Both the position numbers and the translations under genes were made by a program. The notes below the pieces were generated by a model that was not told the DNA's origin, ran no database searches, and worked only from the letters and a program-made list of their open reading frames with translations. DNA of 64,000 nucleotides from Plotosus lineatus (taxonomy: Eukaryota; Chordata; Actinopteri; Siluriformes; Plotosidae), in assembly GCA_024760905.1 (NCBI GenBank), contig CM045734.1:42800564-42864563 (forward strand). Reading direction: 5' to 3'. Of this stretch, positions 45,129 through 58,554 are shown one piece after another. Position 1 is the first letter of the stretch; each line of letters opens with the position of its first letter.

Positions 45129-45433
45129 TCTTCTTTTTACTTTCGGCTTTTTCCCTTTCTCAGGGGTCGCCACAGCGAATCATCTGATTCGCACATTTGA
45201 CTTGGCATAGGTTTTTACGTCGGATGCCCTTCCTGTCACAACCCTTTCGCAAGGGACAGAAACATGCTGACGGTTCTTTTACATACCTCTCACCATAGAC
45301 AGTGAGAGACATGGGCTGCTTTTGATAACCCAGTTAGCTACACTGGGGGGACAGTGACAACCCTATGGGGACTCGGACCCCCAATCTTAGGATCAGCAAT
45401 CCTGCGCCCTAACCACTAGACCACCAATGCCCT
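45129..45433 (-). mobile_element. tRNA-derived SINE (family A), RTE-like tail
   Basis: Tail at left ('tttctcaggggtcgccac', 'gtcggatgcccttcctgtc'), head at right ('ccactagaccaccaatgccc'). About 25 bp near the tail junction is deleted. Confidence 0.78.
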
Positions 45434-46591
45434 ATTAAGAAACTCATTCATGAAATTCATGTAAATATCGAAGTATCCAGTGTAATTTTCAGGAGACAGG
45501 AAACTGAAAATCTTGGCGTGAGGATGACGTTCCTTGGTGTCAAGCTACATCTTTCACATCTTAGTTTGAAGAGAAATATAAAAGTTAGGATGGTGAATGA
45601 AAATCTGTTGCTAGCTGCTATAACATAAGTGAGCACAGGATTTACTGTACCTTGTTTTCCAGACTTTCCACAACATACGCTCTGATAAGTTAAGTCAACA
45701 ATAAAAAAAATAAATAATAATAATAAATAAAATGTGTTTGTCAAATTGCTTTGAAAAGAATGATCACATGACTGCATTGATTATTTTCCTGAAACATCCC
45801 CAAAGTGTTTCAGTTCATACGTTATTGATGTTTGCGTTTTCTGTTTTTGCATCCAGAATGGACTCATGCTAAACCCAGAAGCCTAGCCCTTTAAATGCTG
45901 TGCAGTGTGCATGTCTGCTCATCTGTGTAAATATGTTCAAGGCTGATGTCGTGATAATTCATTTTACTAACATGGATAGGTAGACTGCAGCAAGATGCAT
46001 AATTAAGTTGAGTAATTGCCATATCACAAGCTTGGCCCCCACCGGATAAATTGGGTGGAATTAATCTGAATGACACAGGTATGTCACAAATCAGAGCTCC
46101 TGTTGGTAAATTGGGAGGATGTAATCAAATTGTGCTACACGGTTTATTGGATAATACAATAAACAAATCTAATGAATCTAATTAATAACTCCACATCATA
46201 TACTACCCTTCTTAAGGGCATACATCAAGCGTAAGTAGGGAAAATAATACAATTATCATACTGCTTAATCATTCTCCCTTTTACTAATCCTCCTTCATGT
46301 CTTGTGTTTATTTATGCCGAGATCTAGCCAGCAGGATGTCAAAAAATCCAATCTGCGGAACATATTACAAATTTTCACCTGTGTATAAAGAACTGAAGCT
46401 CCTGAATGCCCAAAAGCGGCAGTCTTTCAATCATACACGTCCTGATATCCGAGATATAATCTGGATATTGTCCACTTCAAGGCAAAAGAAATTTCCCCTG
46501 AGTGCCACAAAACAATCACATGTCTGAAAGACAGTGAAGATGTAGACCGCACACTCAAATCTCACATACCCCCCCTCCTGATCTAATCGCC
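45434..46591. other. edil3: Intronic stretch, no gene seen
   Basis: No element or exon recognised. The + frame 46297-46527 has no domain I know. Confidence 0.45.

Positions 46592-46648
<57 letters not shown>
46592..46648. repeat. (CA)n microsatellite
   Basis: Pure CA run. Confidence 0.95.
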
Positions 46649-46650
<2 letters not shown>

Positions 46651-47184
46651 CACAAGCAAAAATACATACTGGAAGCATTGTTTATGTTGATATTTGCAAG
46701 TCAAAGATTTGGAGTGATTTATTTCGCTGTTGAGCTTTAAACCTGGGACAACTTTAAATCAGCAAGAGAGAAAATAGAAAAGAATTACATAGACGAATCA
46801 AAAATAAGTTTTTAACATCTGCTGCATTTAGTTTGAACTCAAGTTTTTTTTTTTGTTTGTTTGTTTTTTCCCCGCTCTGGTTTATCATGAAGGTGTGAAC
46901 ACAGCAACTGCACTTGGATGAAGACCAAAAAAACTGGCCCGATATATTCTGAGCTGCTCTTGTTTTGGTTCGAAGTGAACTAAAGGTTTGACTGAAAAGA
47001 GAAAGCAGCTGAACCCAACTGTACAAATGAACAAAATATATCGTACATAAAGGTAGGAGTGATTATAAACACACCAGAAAGGAGCAGCCAGAGCCAAAAA
47101 AAAAAAAAAAAAAAAAAATCAGAAATGTGATGCGTTCTAAATAAATAGACAGAAGAGCAGTGCTCCATGTGCCAAATGAATTCC

Positions 47185-47852
47185 ATCCCAGACGAGCCCC
47201 CAATTTTGTTACGTATGGAATTTAGAAGATGGAAATCGCCCCGTGAAACCAGCAAAGCACGACAAACCACGACATAACTACATACTGTATAATTTAATAA
47301 TATGAACAAAGTAAAACAAAATAATACTTACAGCCTAAAGCTAAACAAAATACAAATCAAACAAAGGGTCCCATAGTCACCAAGTACCTGCAGCAGGGTA
47401 AATCTAGAGACGGTGTGCGCGCTGGCAGGGAAAGGCTTGGAATCCCGCGTGTCAAAAGAAACAAATGATGAACATCCTTGCATGGGCTATGGGTGAACGT
47501 GGATGATGGACTTTGATGAAGTCCCGAACGACGAAACTTGGGTGATGCGCGTTTCATTATCCGCCTTGGATGAGATGATCCGCCACGATGAGTTTCCATA
47601 GATAATCTGTGCGCCAAAGAGACCCGAAGAGACTCCTTAGGTGATCTGTGTCAGCTAAAGAGACCCGAAGATACGGGAGCAGTCGGCAACAGGTCCTTAA
47701 TATAGATTCCCTAAAGTTCGGGAATATTCCATTCTGGAAAATTCCAAATCACCTGACCCGCCACCAGGGTGCATGCGCAACTAGGTCTATGCTGGAACTT
47801 CCCTAATGGAAAGTCTCAGACCCAAAGAGACCATGCAGGCAAAAAAAACAAC
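47185..47852 (-). mobile_element. LTR with adjacent tRNA-Pro-like primer-binding site
   Basis: On the - strand, a likely 646-bp LTR (47852-47207) begins TGTTG and ends AACA. It is followed at once by an 18-nt stretch, complement of 47185-47202, that reads TGGGGGCTCGTCTGGGAT. This matches the tRNA-Pro primer-binding site used by many retroviruses and some LTR retrotransposons in 17 of 18 positions. No gag or pol is recognisable beyond it, so this is an LTR with a stub of internal sequence. A 120-bp relative lies at 49369-49494. The 5' LTR boundary is less sure than the 3' one. Confidence 0.62.
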
Positions 47853-48053
47853 AGTGACCCAAAAACAGCTGAGTAATACCATGTGTCTCTCTTTACATTT
47901 ATACATCCATTATTTTTATATTCATATTTATACAAATATTTACATGCCCATAACAACAAGAATAGAAAATGGATGTGTGATGGTTTCCACCAGTGAAAAT
48001 CCTTCTATTCTGCATCATATTCTAATGTCATATTAATTCTAAATACAATCATA

Positions 48054-48289
48054 GATTTCCTTTCGTCTTTTTCTCTTTATCAGAGGTTGCCACAGTGAAT
48101 GATTAATTTGCACGTTTGATTTGGCATAGGTTTTTACATCGGATGCCCTTCCTGACACAAGTTCAGAAACACGCTGACGGCCTGGCAGCTATTCTTTTTT
48201 TTACAAAAGTCAGCAGTGGTTCTTTTACATGAACCTTTCACCATAGACAATGAGAGACATGGCCAGCCTTTGATAAGCCAGTTAGCTGC
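48054..48289 (-). mobile_element. SINE (family A), RTE-like tail, head lost
   Basis: Tail and body are present. The unit stops after 'gccagttagctgc', before the tRNA head. The 9-bp duplication 'acaatcata' flanks it (48045-48053, 48290-48298), so it inserted already 5'-truncated. Confidence 0.75.
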
Positions 48290-48633
48290 ACAATCATAAG
48301 TACAGCTCATACTGTATTATTTTTCTCAACTGGAGTGAAAGTATATGTAGGATAAATGGTTAATCAGTTATTGTCAAACTAAGTTTTAATATTATTTTTC
48401 CAAAAAAATAAGAAGTTGAAGTAAACCTGTGATGATCAGTTTACCATAAGATTGTAGCCATTCGTATAATATATTTCCAGAAGTGGGAACTTCGGGAAAT
48501 CTCAAGATCCTTTCGGATTTCATCATCAAAACTCCTTTGTATAGAGTTATAATGTGAGTAGAAGACTATTGTGTCTATCATCATGACTTCTTTGCGTAAG
48601 TACAGTAGATGTTTTTTGCATTTTTCCTTCCGG

Positions 48634-48915
<282 letters not shown>

Positions 48916-48918
48916 TAT

Positions 48919-49364
<446 letters not shown>

Positions 49365-49368
49365 AGCG

Positions 49369-49494
49369 CTGGCGGGGAAAGGCTTGGAATCCCGCATGTC
49401 AAAAGAAACAAATGATGAACATCCTTGTGTGGGCTATGGGTGAACGTGGATGATGGACTTTTATGAAGTCCCGAACGACGAAACTTGATTGAAC
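49369..49494 (-). mobile_element. LTR scrap
   Basis: Matches 47420-47542 closely ('gggaaaggcttggaatcccg', 'gtgaacgtggatgatggac'). It is truncated at both ends. Confidence 0.7.
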
Positions 49495-49695
49495 AATTCT
49501 TACTATGATAGTATATGACCGTATTTCTTATCAAGCTGTTAATAATAATAATCTCTGATTAACAGTTTGTTGTAGTAACTTCATATTATGATTTTAGGTG
49601 TATGTAGACAGTGAATATTATATTAATGATATATGATCATGAACAACTAATTCCAAATGCTGACAATATATGTTCACTGTTGAGAAGTTCTCTGT

Positions 49696-49945
49696 CGGTC
49701 CCAATGCAGCTAATTGGGTTATAAAGGCCGGCCATGTCTGTCACTGTCTATGCTTAGAGGTGTAAAAGAACCATTGCTGACTTTCATCAAGAGTGGGCTG
49801 CATAGCCGTCAGTGTGTTTCTGCCCTGTCATGGCCTAGAAAGCTCTCCAGGGTGTATTCTGCTCTCGCCCGGAGTAGGCTGGGATGAGTGCCAGCTTCCC
49901 CGCGACCATAATTAGGATTAAGTGTTTACAGAAAATGAATGAATG
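49696..49945 (+). mobile_element. SINE (family A), L2-like tail, head lost
   Basis: It starts in the central body ('gcagctaattgggttataaa'). It runs to 'aattaggattaagtgttta' plus a GAAT tail. Confidence 0.72.
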
Positions 49946-50839
49946 GTTGAAGTTGTCTGTTGGACAACTTTGCTCTTATTTTTAAAAATGTATAGATCTG
50001 TTTATGTACATGTGAGTGTCTGCATCAAAGTGCATACTACATATAGTGCTGATTTAAACACATGAGACAATTTGACTAGCCAAGAGAAATGTTTCACTCA
50101 CAAAGAAAGAAGGAAGAAAGTTGTAGGGTTTTTTTTGTTTGTTTTGTTTTGTTTTATTTTTTTTTCCCTATATGGCTACGCTCACTGTCATCTGTGAAGC
50201 CATTTGTGCGGTATGCCCTTTATGCTTTATTACTGAAGGTGTGGGCATAGTCAGATCATGTACAATTTTATGTCATTTTCCAATTTTGTCCACTGGCTGG
50301 AGAATTGAGATCATGACTGCTAAATGACTCTCACGCGGATCGTTGTCAGTGTGATGGACGGCTTCTGGGACACATAGCTATTCCGTGTCAGTCATCTGTG
50401 GCCCAAACAATTTCCACAAAACTGACAAATATCATGGCACCAGATGTTGCTGATGCTCTGTGTGTGGGTGCCAGATGTAGCACTAGGTGAAAGAACGCCA
50501 ACATCTGTGGTCATTATGGGTTTGACGCATCAGCCAATTACTAATGGTTGAGATTTTTAGTTAAAGCCAGGTTATTTATTTATTTATTGATTTATGCCTG
50601 TCTGCAAAATAAGACATGCTGAAAGTCAAATGTGGAAACAATGGATGGGCAAAGCCTGCCACTCTGGTGATATAAAAGCATTAGATCATTATGATCAATG
50701 GATTTTTAACTTTTTTTTTCTTATTGTATTACTTGTGACTACAGTAAATAAACGATTTTTTCCCCCTATTAATTTTATGGACCGCTTAATTCTACTGAAG
50801 TAAATATCAACCGACTCCATGAACAACTTGGTCGTTCAC
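49946..50839. other. edil3: Intronic stretch, no gene seen
   Basis: T-rich runs at 50130-50165 only. The open frame 50594-50803 has no known domain. Confidence 0.45.
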
Positions 50840-51076
50840 TGTGGGGCCAACACACAACCATTCACACTCACACCTTGAGTTAATTGGAACAGCCAGTAGT
50901 CTCAAATGGGAGACTACTTGGACTGTGGGAGGTAACCAGACTACCCAAAGGAAACCTCCACATAAGCTGGTGAAGAAAATACAAACTCAACACAAAAATC
51001 TCCATTGTAAAACTCATGACTCGAACACAAGTTCATCTTGCTTTGAAAAGGATTTGCTAACCACCGCTCAACCATG
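50840..51076 (-). mobile_element. SINE (family B)
   Basis: 'ccattcacactcacacctt', 'actgtgggaggtaaccagac' and 'gctaaccaccgctcaacca' are the complement of the family B core and head. Confidence 0.6.
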
Positions 51077-51496
51077 TTGCTCAACAAGAGACAGGATTGT
51101 TTTAAACTAGAAGATGTAATACTGACACCTGCTTATCAGTGTACCGGTGGTACTTTGCGTGGAATGTTTCGTAGTGTAATTATTCTTATTAAAACATTCT
51201 GCATGAAGTTTACCTCCAACTCGATCTGTTGTACTCCAGCATTGTGTGATTTAGTACACTCTATTAGTCCTATTTAGTGTTCCTATAATTTTAACAGTTT
51301 AACCCTCACTAGTTTCCACAAGAACTATATAACCCATTTCCTCCTAGACGTGGCTGTACTCTGTCATCACCTAAATGCACTCAGGATATCATTCTTACCT
51401 GTAGCCATTAAACTTTACAACTACGCCATATAGCAACAACGTCCACTGTTGGACATTTGCATTTGCACTACATTTACATTTGACTGTTTCTCATAT

Positions 51497-51848
51497 TTGG
51501 CAGCACAGTCTCGTGGTGGTGAGCACGTCCACCTTACAGCAAGAAATCCTGGGGTTGATTCCCAGTCTAGGCGTTTCTGTGTGGAGTTTGCATACTCTCC
51601 CTGTGCTTGTATGGGTTTCTTCCAGGCGCTCTGGTTTCTTCAGTCAAAAAACATACACATTAAGCTAATAGGCTGTTCCAAATCACCTCTAGGTGTGTTT
51701 GTGAGTGTGAATGATTGTGTGAGTGTTGGCCTGTGATGGCCTGGTGAGCTGCACAGGGAGTTCTGTGCTCTCGTCCAGAGTCGGCAGAGATGGGTGTAAT
51801 CCTCCCCATGACCCTAAGTAGGATTAAGCGTGATAGGAATGAATGTTA
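51497..51848 (+). mobile_element. SINE (family B), complete
   Basis: Head 'ggcagcacagtctcgtggt', 'gagcacgtccaccttacagc'. Centre 'tgtgtggagtttgcatactc'. Tail 'tgtgatggcctggtgagctg' to 'ccctaagtaggattaagcg'. The tail is of the same L2-like type seen in part of family A. Confidence 0.75.
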
Positions 51849-51936
51849 ATAATGTTGATAATATTGTACATATTACTCACTGATAGAATTAATTGTGTAT
51901 CTGTTAATCTAACTAATAGTAACTTGTAATTTAAGA

Positions 51937-51941
51937 CGCGC

Positions 51942-52014
<73 letters not shown>
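51937..52014. repeat. (GT)n-(TA)n compound microsatellite
   Basis: Ends at the left terminus of the 351-bp MITE. Confidence 0.95.
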
Positions 52015-52016
<2 letters not shown>

Positions 52017-52019
<3 letters not shown>

Positions 52020-52367
52020 TGATACCTCTGCTAACGAACATAATTGGTTCCCAGAAAGTGTGTGTGAGGCGAAAAGTTCGTCTTCCGAACATTTATTTCC
52101 CATAAGAAACCATTAAAATGAGAATAATCCGTTCCCAGGTCCCCATAAAACATAATTTTCTACTAAATAAGCCTTAAAACTACACAAAAATATACCTTAT
52201 TTTATGTATAATAAATGTGCTATTGTATTGTAATTAAAGAAATAAACTGTACTGTATAATAAAAGTCATTTTATTTACCTTTGACAATATGCTCGCAAAT
52301 TTAATGTTCTTGAGGAGAAAAATTCACTGTTCGTGAGCTTAAGCGTTCGTCAGCGGAGGTTTTACTG
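52017..52367. mobile_element. Tigger-type MITE, 351 bp
   Basis: Left end 'cagtgatacctctgctaacg', right end 'cgtcagcggaggttttactg'. These are inverted and imperfect. TA follows on the right. It shares its right end with 48919-49254. Confidence 0.75.
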
Positions 52368-52476
<109 letters not shown>

Positions 52477-52607
52477 TTCTTATTTCATTTTTCTTCAGTG
52501 ACACTTTATCTTTATCTCATTTTAACTTTGTATGGAGCAACTGTGTACACACACTCTCCTCCAGGATCAATGAAGTATTTTGATATATAGTATATATATA
52601 CAGTATA

Positions 52608-53667
52608 CAGTGGTACCTCACCTTATGAAATTAATCCGTTACAGAAGTGGCTTCGTAACCTGATTTTTTCGTAAGTTGAGTGGCATTTTATATGTAAAAG
52701 GCCTGATTCGTTTCAAGGCCCCCAACACTACCCCCTAAACCCTTTAAAAATTTTAAAAATATACCTTTTCAAGCAGTATGACCGGAAGTGCTCACCTTTC
52801 ACTACTAACCAAGCATTGAAGTTGTCGTTCAGCCCCTCCTCGCCTGCCGCGTCTCCGCCTGGGTTTATTGTTATCTGGGGTGCAGCTAACATTGAGCTAC
52901 CATAGCATATTAGCTCAAGATAGGAGATGAGCGTGCTCAGTTCTAAATGTCCAAGGACTGGACTGTGCTCTCATAGCTGTAGTAGGGTCGCTCGCATGGT
53001 TATAGACGAGCATAGTGCAAAACAGTAAACAAACAAAAACAACATTTAAAACAAACAAAGAAACAATTTGACTTCGAGAACTCCGCAACGTCGCAATCTA
53101 GGAAGCACCATCTTGACCATTTAAGACTTCGTTCTGCTTCAATATCATACCGATGGTAGATGGGTTTCGGCCATATTCCTTTGCGATAGCACTCAACCGC
53201 ATACCACAAGCCCACTTCTTCTTTTCACTCACACCGGGAATCACTTTCTTGGGGGGCCCATTATGAATGACGAAAAATAAAGTTGCAATGAGCACACTCG
53301 AAAAACTCCCGAAAAAATAGTAACTGTCCTTTACGCGTGTTAAAACTCTGTGACGAACAATGGGTCGAAGAAACACAAAAAGCATCAAGGGTATCGTGGA
53401 GATGCAGCTCCCTCCTAGCCAATGGGAGGCCAGCGGGGCGGGTGTTGGGAGCCAGCCAATGAGAGACCATGGGAGAACAACTCTATTGCGCCAATTTCAA
53501 AACAAAAGCCGAGTGCGCATTGTTTGAATTTTTGAGATGTTGCGTTTTGTAACATGATTTTTTTTTTTTTTTTTTTTTTTGTATCCAGAGACAAAACTTT
53601 TCGGGAAATGCGTTTCGTAACTTGGATTTTTCGTTTGTTTAGTCTTTCGTAAGGTGAGGTACCACTG
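52608..53667 (-). mobile_element. Tigger-like element, 1060 bp, carrying an internal insert
   Basis: Ends 'cagtggtacctcaccttatg' and 'aaggtgaggtaccactg' are perfect over about 14 bp and TA-flanked. The part at 52770-53115 is related to 13095-13449 (foldback element) and absent from the 769-bp copy, so it was inserted. A - strand frame in 53388-53098 keeps a transposase helix-turn-helix. Confidence 0.82.
53098..53388 (-). pseudogene. Tigger/pogo transposase N-terminal fragment
   Basis: The 96-codon frame contains VSEKKKWACGMRLSAIAKEY followed by GRNPSTIGMILKQ. This is the psq/CENP-B-N helix-turn-helix typical of pogo-family transposases, which binds the terminal repeats. No CENP-B second domain or DDE domain is left. 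The upstream part of the frame is 5' UTR-like sequence of the element. Confidence 0.65.
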
Positions 53668-53679
53668 TATATCAAAATA

Positions 53680-53775
53680 GGAAATTTATGGATGTGGTGA
53701 AGTAGTTGGTGTAAGAAAAGAAGATGCAGAGGATAGGGTTGAGATGGAGGCAGATGATTCGCTGTTACGACACCT

Positions 53776-53781
<6 letters not shown>
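53680..53781 (+). mobile_element. RTE LINE 3'-end fragment
   Basis: 'tttatggatgtggtgaag', 'agaagatgcagaggatag' and 'cacctgaaggga' match the last 110 bp of RTE. A TA array follows in place of the usual GAAAAGAAGA tail. Confidence 0.75.

Positions 53782-53847
<66 letters not shown>
53782..53847. repeat. (TA)n microsatellite
   Basis: Directly follows the truncated RTE tail. Confidence 0.95.
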
Positions 53848-53849
<2 letters not shown>

Positions 53850-53867
53850 CACACACTGTATTAATCC

Positions 53868-53918
53868 TGCAAGGTAAATTGTTTCCTTATTTCCTCTGCA
53901 TTTAATCCATCCAGAGTG

Positions 53919-53953
<35 letters not shown>

Positions 53954-54080
53954 ACTTGGATCAATGGACTGCCACACATGGGGGGCGATCAGAGAGCAAT
54001 TTGGGGTTAGGTGACTTGCTCAAGTGTCAAGTGCACATAAATGAATTAAGCTATTTGATTCCCGAACAAGCAACCTTTCG
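53868..54080 (-). mobile_element. SINE (family D) with an internal (CA)n
   Basis: The complement of 'ggaaactaaatttccctt'-type sequence lies at left, then (CA)n at 53920-53950. 'gtgacttgctcaagtgtcaa' and 'gattcccgaacaagcaacct' are the body and B-box end. Confidence 0.5.
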
Positions 54081-54143
54081 GTTAAAAAAGAGCACTCTCA
54101 TTCTCATTCTGATTATGTATTTGTCTGCATGTTTCAAACTAGG

Positions 54144-54148
<5 letters not shown>

Positions 54149-54237
<89 letters not shown>
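54149..54237. repeat. (TA)n microsatellite
   Basis: Pure TA run. Confidence 0.95.
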
Positions 54238-54239
<2 letters not shown>

Positions 54240-54740
54240 AGACGGTGATTTGTGTAGACCATGAAAATCCCCAGTCAGTTCCATTAGATAGTGAATTACC
54301 TGTCATCTGGTGCAGATGATTGTAGTATTCTCAGACACTTAATCTCACCCCCACCTCTCCACCCAGCAGTAACAAATCACTTTATAGCATGAATCATAAC
54401 TATTACTTTGTCCTCATTTCATAGGAGCAGGTGTCATCCGTATCTTCTCTTCTCTTCTCTTCTACCTCATCACTTCCATGCACTCAGAATGACTCAGACT
54501 ACTCAAAGATAGCGTCACCTAAGACAAAATATCATCAGCACTGGCTGACTGCTCTCAATTTCTGTTTGAAGGTAGACTAACTGTCTCAATGCTGTTTGGG
54601 GTCCCAAGGTGCTGTCTTTGAGTACGATAGACGAGGCGTGAATTGAGAGTTATTATTAAAGGTCTCATTACTTACTCATCTGCTTTGTGCTTCTGATAGG
54701 AATAAAACTGTATGTTCCGATTTGGTTTGAACTGAAATAA

Positions 54741-55053
<313 letters not shown>

Positions 55054-55329
55054 CCCAACCCTGCTGACTCTAATTGGGAATAAATGACACTGACCAAAAC
55101 ATCCAATGCAACACTTAAAAGTTTTCAATTTTTTCTGCAAATTAAAAGGTGTGTTTTTGTGTCCTGAAACCCAAGCCAGACCTTAAAATTCATAAAATTT
55201 GTTTCTTATGGCAGATAGACACTCCGTTCCATTTGAAAGCACATTGTTGAGAAGTCTGACACTCCTCTTAGTTTGAGTAGAACTTTTTGCCCAATCCTTC
55301 CTAAACTTAGTCTTTTTCAATACTCAATA

Positions 55330-56000
55330 AGTCTACATTGTCTTTGTGTAACATTGACCAACTGTTTCAAACCCATCAAGAAAGAGCTACCTGGTATCTG
55401 CCAGGTTTGACTAGAATAGTCAAGGGCACTCGGACTAAAATTGACTCAGGAGGAATAGGGTCCTGTTTTATGATCAGTCCAGGTTTACGTTTAAGTGTTG
55501 GTGACTGCAGAATGCCTGTTTAGCAAAGAAGAGGGGAACGTTATGCTGACAGTGCCATTGAGCATGACCGCTGGGATGGAAAAAGTGTCATAGTGTGAGC
55601 TGGAATAAGCAACAGGCACAAGACTGAGCTAGTTTTCATTGATGGAAACCACAATGTGGTGCAATAGAGTCGTGACATTTTGGCCTCTGTCATGGTTCCA
55701 CTGGTGACTTGCTAATGCTTGACGTTACAACAGGATAATGTATCACAAGAGTCTGTCAGGACTTCCTGAGGCAGAACAATGTTCAGTGTCTTGATTGTCC
55801 CATGTTTCCCCCAGACTGAAACCCTATAGAAAACCTATGGGATATTCTGGGTCAATGAGGGAGAAAACGTGATCCAGAACAGTCTACAAACAGAAAGTTG
55901 TGCCAGGAATCTAGTGAGGAATGGGACAGCATCACATCGGCTGAAATCTGGCAACTGATTAACTTTATGCGTTTAGGCTCTGTGTGGACTTGTGTCATGC
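55330..56000 (+). pseudogene. Tc1-like transposase pseudogene, heavily decayed
   Basis: Across shifting + frames I see a QQDN block with the second catalytic Asp at about 55728 ('caacaggataatgtatcac'). QDFLRQN-like sequence follows at about 55755, then a P-D/N-P-I-E-N-L-W-like run near 55815-55840 ('actgaaaccctatagaaaac'), and finally EEWDSITSAEIWQLI (about 55915-55960). The order matches Tc1 transposases. Stops and frame changes are frequent, and no clear terminal repeats were found. Confidence 0.55.
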
Positions 56001-56449
56001 TGATTCTGATGATCCAGAATCACACTTTGGTTTTATGTTATGGAAACTGATACGAGGAATAACTTGTTTATCTTTCTGTACTCGCAAACTGTGTATTCGG
56101 TTTAGTCCTTAGCATTTTTGCATTTTGTTAAACCTTTCCTAAGAAAAGTGTGCTTGATTGCTTATATAACCGTATGAACTGAAACCAATTATACACCTCA
56201 TTCTCAGTTAATGTTAGAAAGCAAAAGTCATTGTGACATTCACCAAGCCTTTAATACATAATAATTAAATATCCGCAAGTGTATAATGCTATAATGCTTG
56301 AATCAAAACAACAGGCACTCACAGTTTGTAATGGTTATTTGCAGCAGGTGCTGTCTACATTGCCATGCTTTAAAAAAAAAACTCCTAATAATCACATTTT
56401 GGTTTGATTTTTTTTGTTTGTTTGTTTGTTTGTTTGTTTTTCTGAGTCA

Positions 56450-56702
56450 TGCATGGTGTCACAGTTAGTTAGGTTAGCACGTCCGCCTCACAGTGGGTTT
56501 CCGCAGATGCTCCGGTTTCCTCCCACAGACCAAAAACAGGCATTGTAGGCTAATTGGCTATTCTAAATCACCCCTGAGTGTGAGTGCTGGCTCTGTGATG
56601 GCCAGGGATGCTGTCCTGAGTGGACCCTGCTCTCAAACAGTCGATTGAGATAGGTATCAGCCTCCGCACAACCCTAATTAGTCTTAAAAAAATGAATGAA
56701 TG
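56450..56702 (+). mobile_element. SINE (family B)
   Basis: 'gcacgtccgcctcacagtgg', 'gctccggtttcctcccac' and 'gctaattggctattctaaat', then the tail 'ctgtgatggccagggatgct' to 'ccctaattagtct' with a GAATGAATGA end. Confidence 0.7.
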
Positions 56703-56795
56703 AGTAGTACTAAAACTCTGAATTAATTTAAAGATATCATGTTGCACAGTGCAATATTTCGTTGTATTGACCCTGTCGTTGGTAAATATTTCTTG

Positions 56796-56797
<2 letters not shown>

Positions 56798-56852
<55 letters not shown>

Positions 56853-56857
56853 ACAAT

Positions 56858-56904
<47 letters not shown>

Positions 56905-56905
56905 C
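56798..56905. repeat. (CA)n-(GATA)n compound microsatellite
   Basis: CA run to about 56850, then GATA repeats. Confidence 0.95.
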
Positions 56906-56984
56906 ATAGATAGATAGAAAGAACGTACGTACAAATGATAGTTTTTTTTATTCGAGCCTCCGGGTCTTATTTTTTAAAAACGAC

Positions 56985-57163
56985 TGTTTTTGAAATTGTC
57001 ACAGAAGTACTGAAAACCGTTTCCAGCCACTAATCTTTGTGAGGCGGGATTTTCTGCGATGACAGCCACCAAAACAAGACTACAGAGTACACTCTTACCG
57101 GTCCACAGAAACATTTTCATACATAAAAACGGTCCCTGATGCAAAAAAGGTTGGAGACCACTG
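56985..57163 (+). mobile_element. hAT transposon 3' end with C-terminal transposase relic
   Basis: 57035-57095 reads LCEAGFSAMTATKTRLQSTL, the conserved C-terminal block of hAT transposases (dimerisation region). The terminus 'aaaaggttggagaccactg' at 57145-57163 is the complement of the typical CAGTGGTCxCCAACCTTTT hAT end. The upstream coding part is missing. Confidence 0.75.
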
Positions 57164-57515
57164 CTTTACACGCAAAGCATTATGGTAGCTGGGAAGGAGC
57201 TGCATCACCTCTCCTAGCCAATGGGAGGCCAGCGGGGTGGGATGTTGGGAAATCGGCAATGGGAGGTAGCTGCGTCATCCCTCTTAGCCAATGGGAGGCC
57301 AGCAGGGCGGGACGCTTGAACGTCATTAATGGGAGAGCAGCTCGTGCATTGTGTGAATGGCGTGTTTTAATGTTTACATGGCGCGTTTGAATTTTTATGA
57401 TGGCGCTTTCGTAACGTGAACTTGTTTCATATCCAGAGACACAGATTTTAGGAAAATGCGTTTCGTAACTTGCATTTTCTGTTTGGTGAGACTTTCGTAA
57501 AGAGAGGTACCACTG
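57164..57515 (-). mobile_element. Tigger-like element, right half
   Basis: Matches the right parts of 29604-30384 and 39380-40148 ('gccaatgggaggccagcgg', 'gtgcattgtgtgaatggcg'). A duplicated 57180-57310 block repeats the 'ccaatgggaggccagc' unit. It ends 'agaggtaccactg' and TA. The left half appears to have been displaced by the hAT end. Confidence 0.72.
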
Positions 57516-57523
57516 TATATACA

Positions 57524-57760
<237 letters not shown>

Positions 57761-57767
57761 TATATAC

Positions 57768-57902
<135 letters not shown>

Positions 57903-57983
57903 AGTCATCTTATTTCATTCTAGTGAATTTATCATTTATTGGTACAAGGGGCAACCCTAAATACACCATAAATTATCAAGCTA

Positions 57984-58225
57984 ACTGTGACGTCAGGAAC
58001 TTTCAGCTGGACCCAAAATGCAGGAAACAGAATAGGGTGAACATGGAGAGATTGTTACAGTGGAGACACTTGAGCAACTGGAAATGCAGTCACTGCTAGT
58101 GACAAGGAGAAACATGGAAACTTTAGGCACAGGGAACTACGCAGTGGGAACTGGTTGAGCGCGGAGCTGAAAGCAGGAGCCAGAGAGATCACAGGAAAAC
58201 AGGGATAATCTTCTAGCACCGGGAT
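57984..58225. mobile_element. Possible LTR-retrotransposon scrap
   Basis: 'gtgacgtcaggaactttcag' with 'tggacccaaaatgcaggaaa' resembles wording found in fish Gypsy leader regions. No paired LTR or coding sequence is visible, so this is tentative. Confidence 0.3.
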
Positions 58226-58554
58226 GTCAGGAAACCTTATTAAAATTCTTTACAAAATGTACTATACATAAATTAAAAAGAAATATAAAGTATTTTCAAC
58301 TTAAATTAAACCACATAATGGGTCTAATAAACATTAAAATGCTAAAAGTATAAATTATTCAATGATAAAATGAACACTCTGTACATTATCAATATCATTC
58401 TGTCCCGTGTTTAAACTCCTGGTTCCTCTCAAGCACAGCACAGCGGATCTGATCAGCTTTACAGAGAGTTTCACTCTTATCCAGTTCATTATTATTATTA
58501 TTATTAATATGGATGCTTGCATAGCGCATTATTCATACACGCGTATGCTCAATG

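Noticed and set aside
50594..50803. Small host gene or alternative exon
   Set aside because: It has no recognised domain, no splice acceptor in frame and no sign of being more than a chance open frame.
56798..56905. CRISPR-like direct repeats
   Set aside because: They are CA and GATA microsatellites with no spacers.
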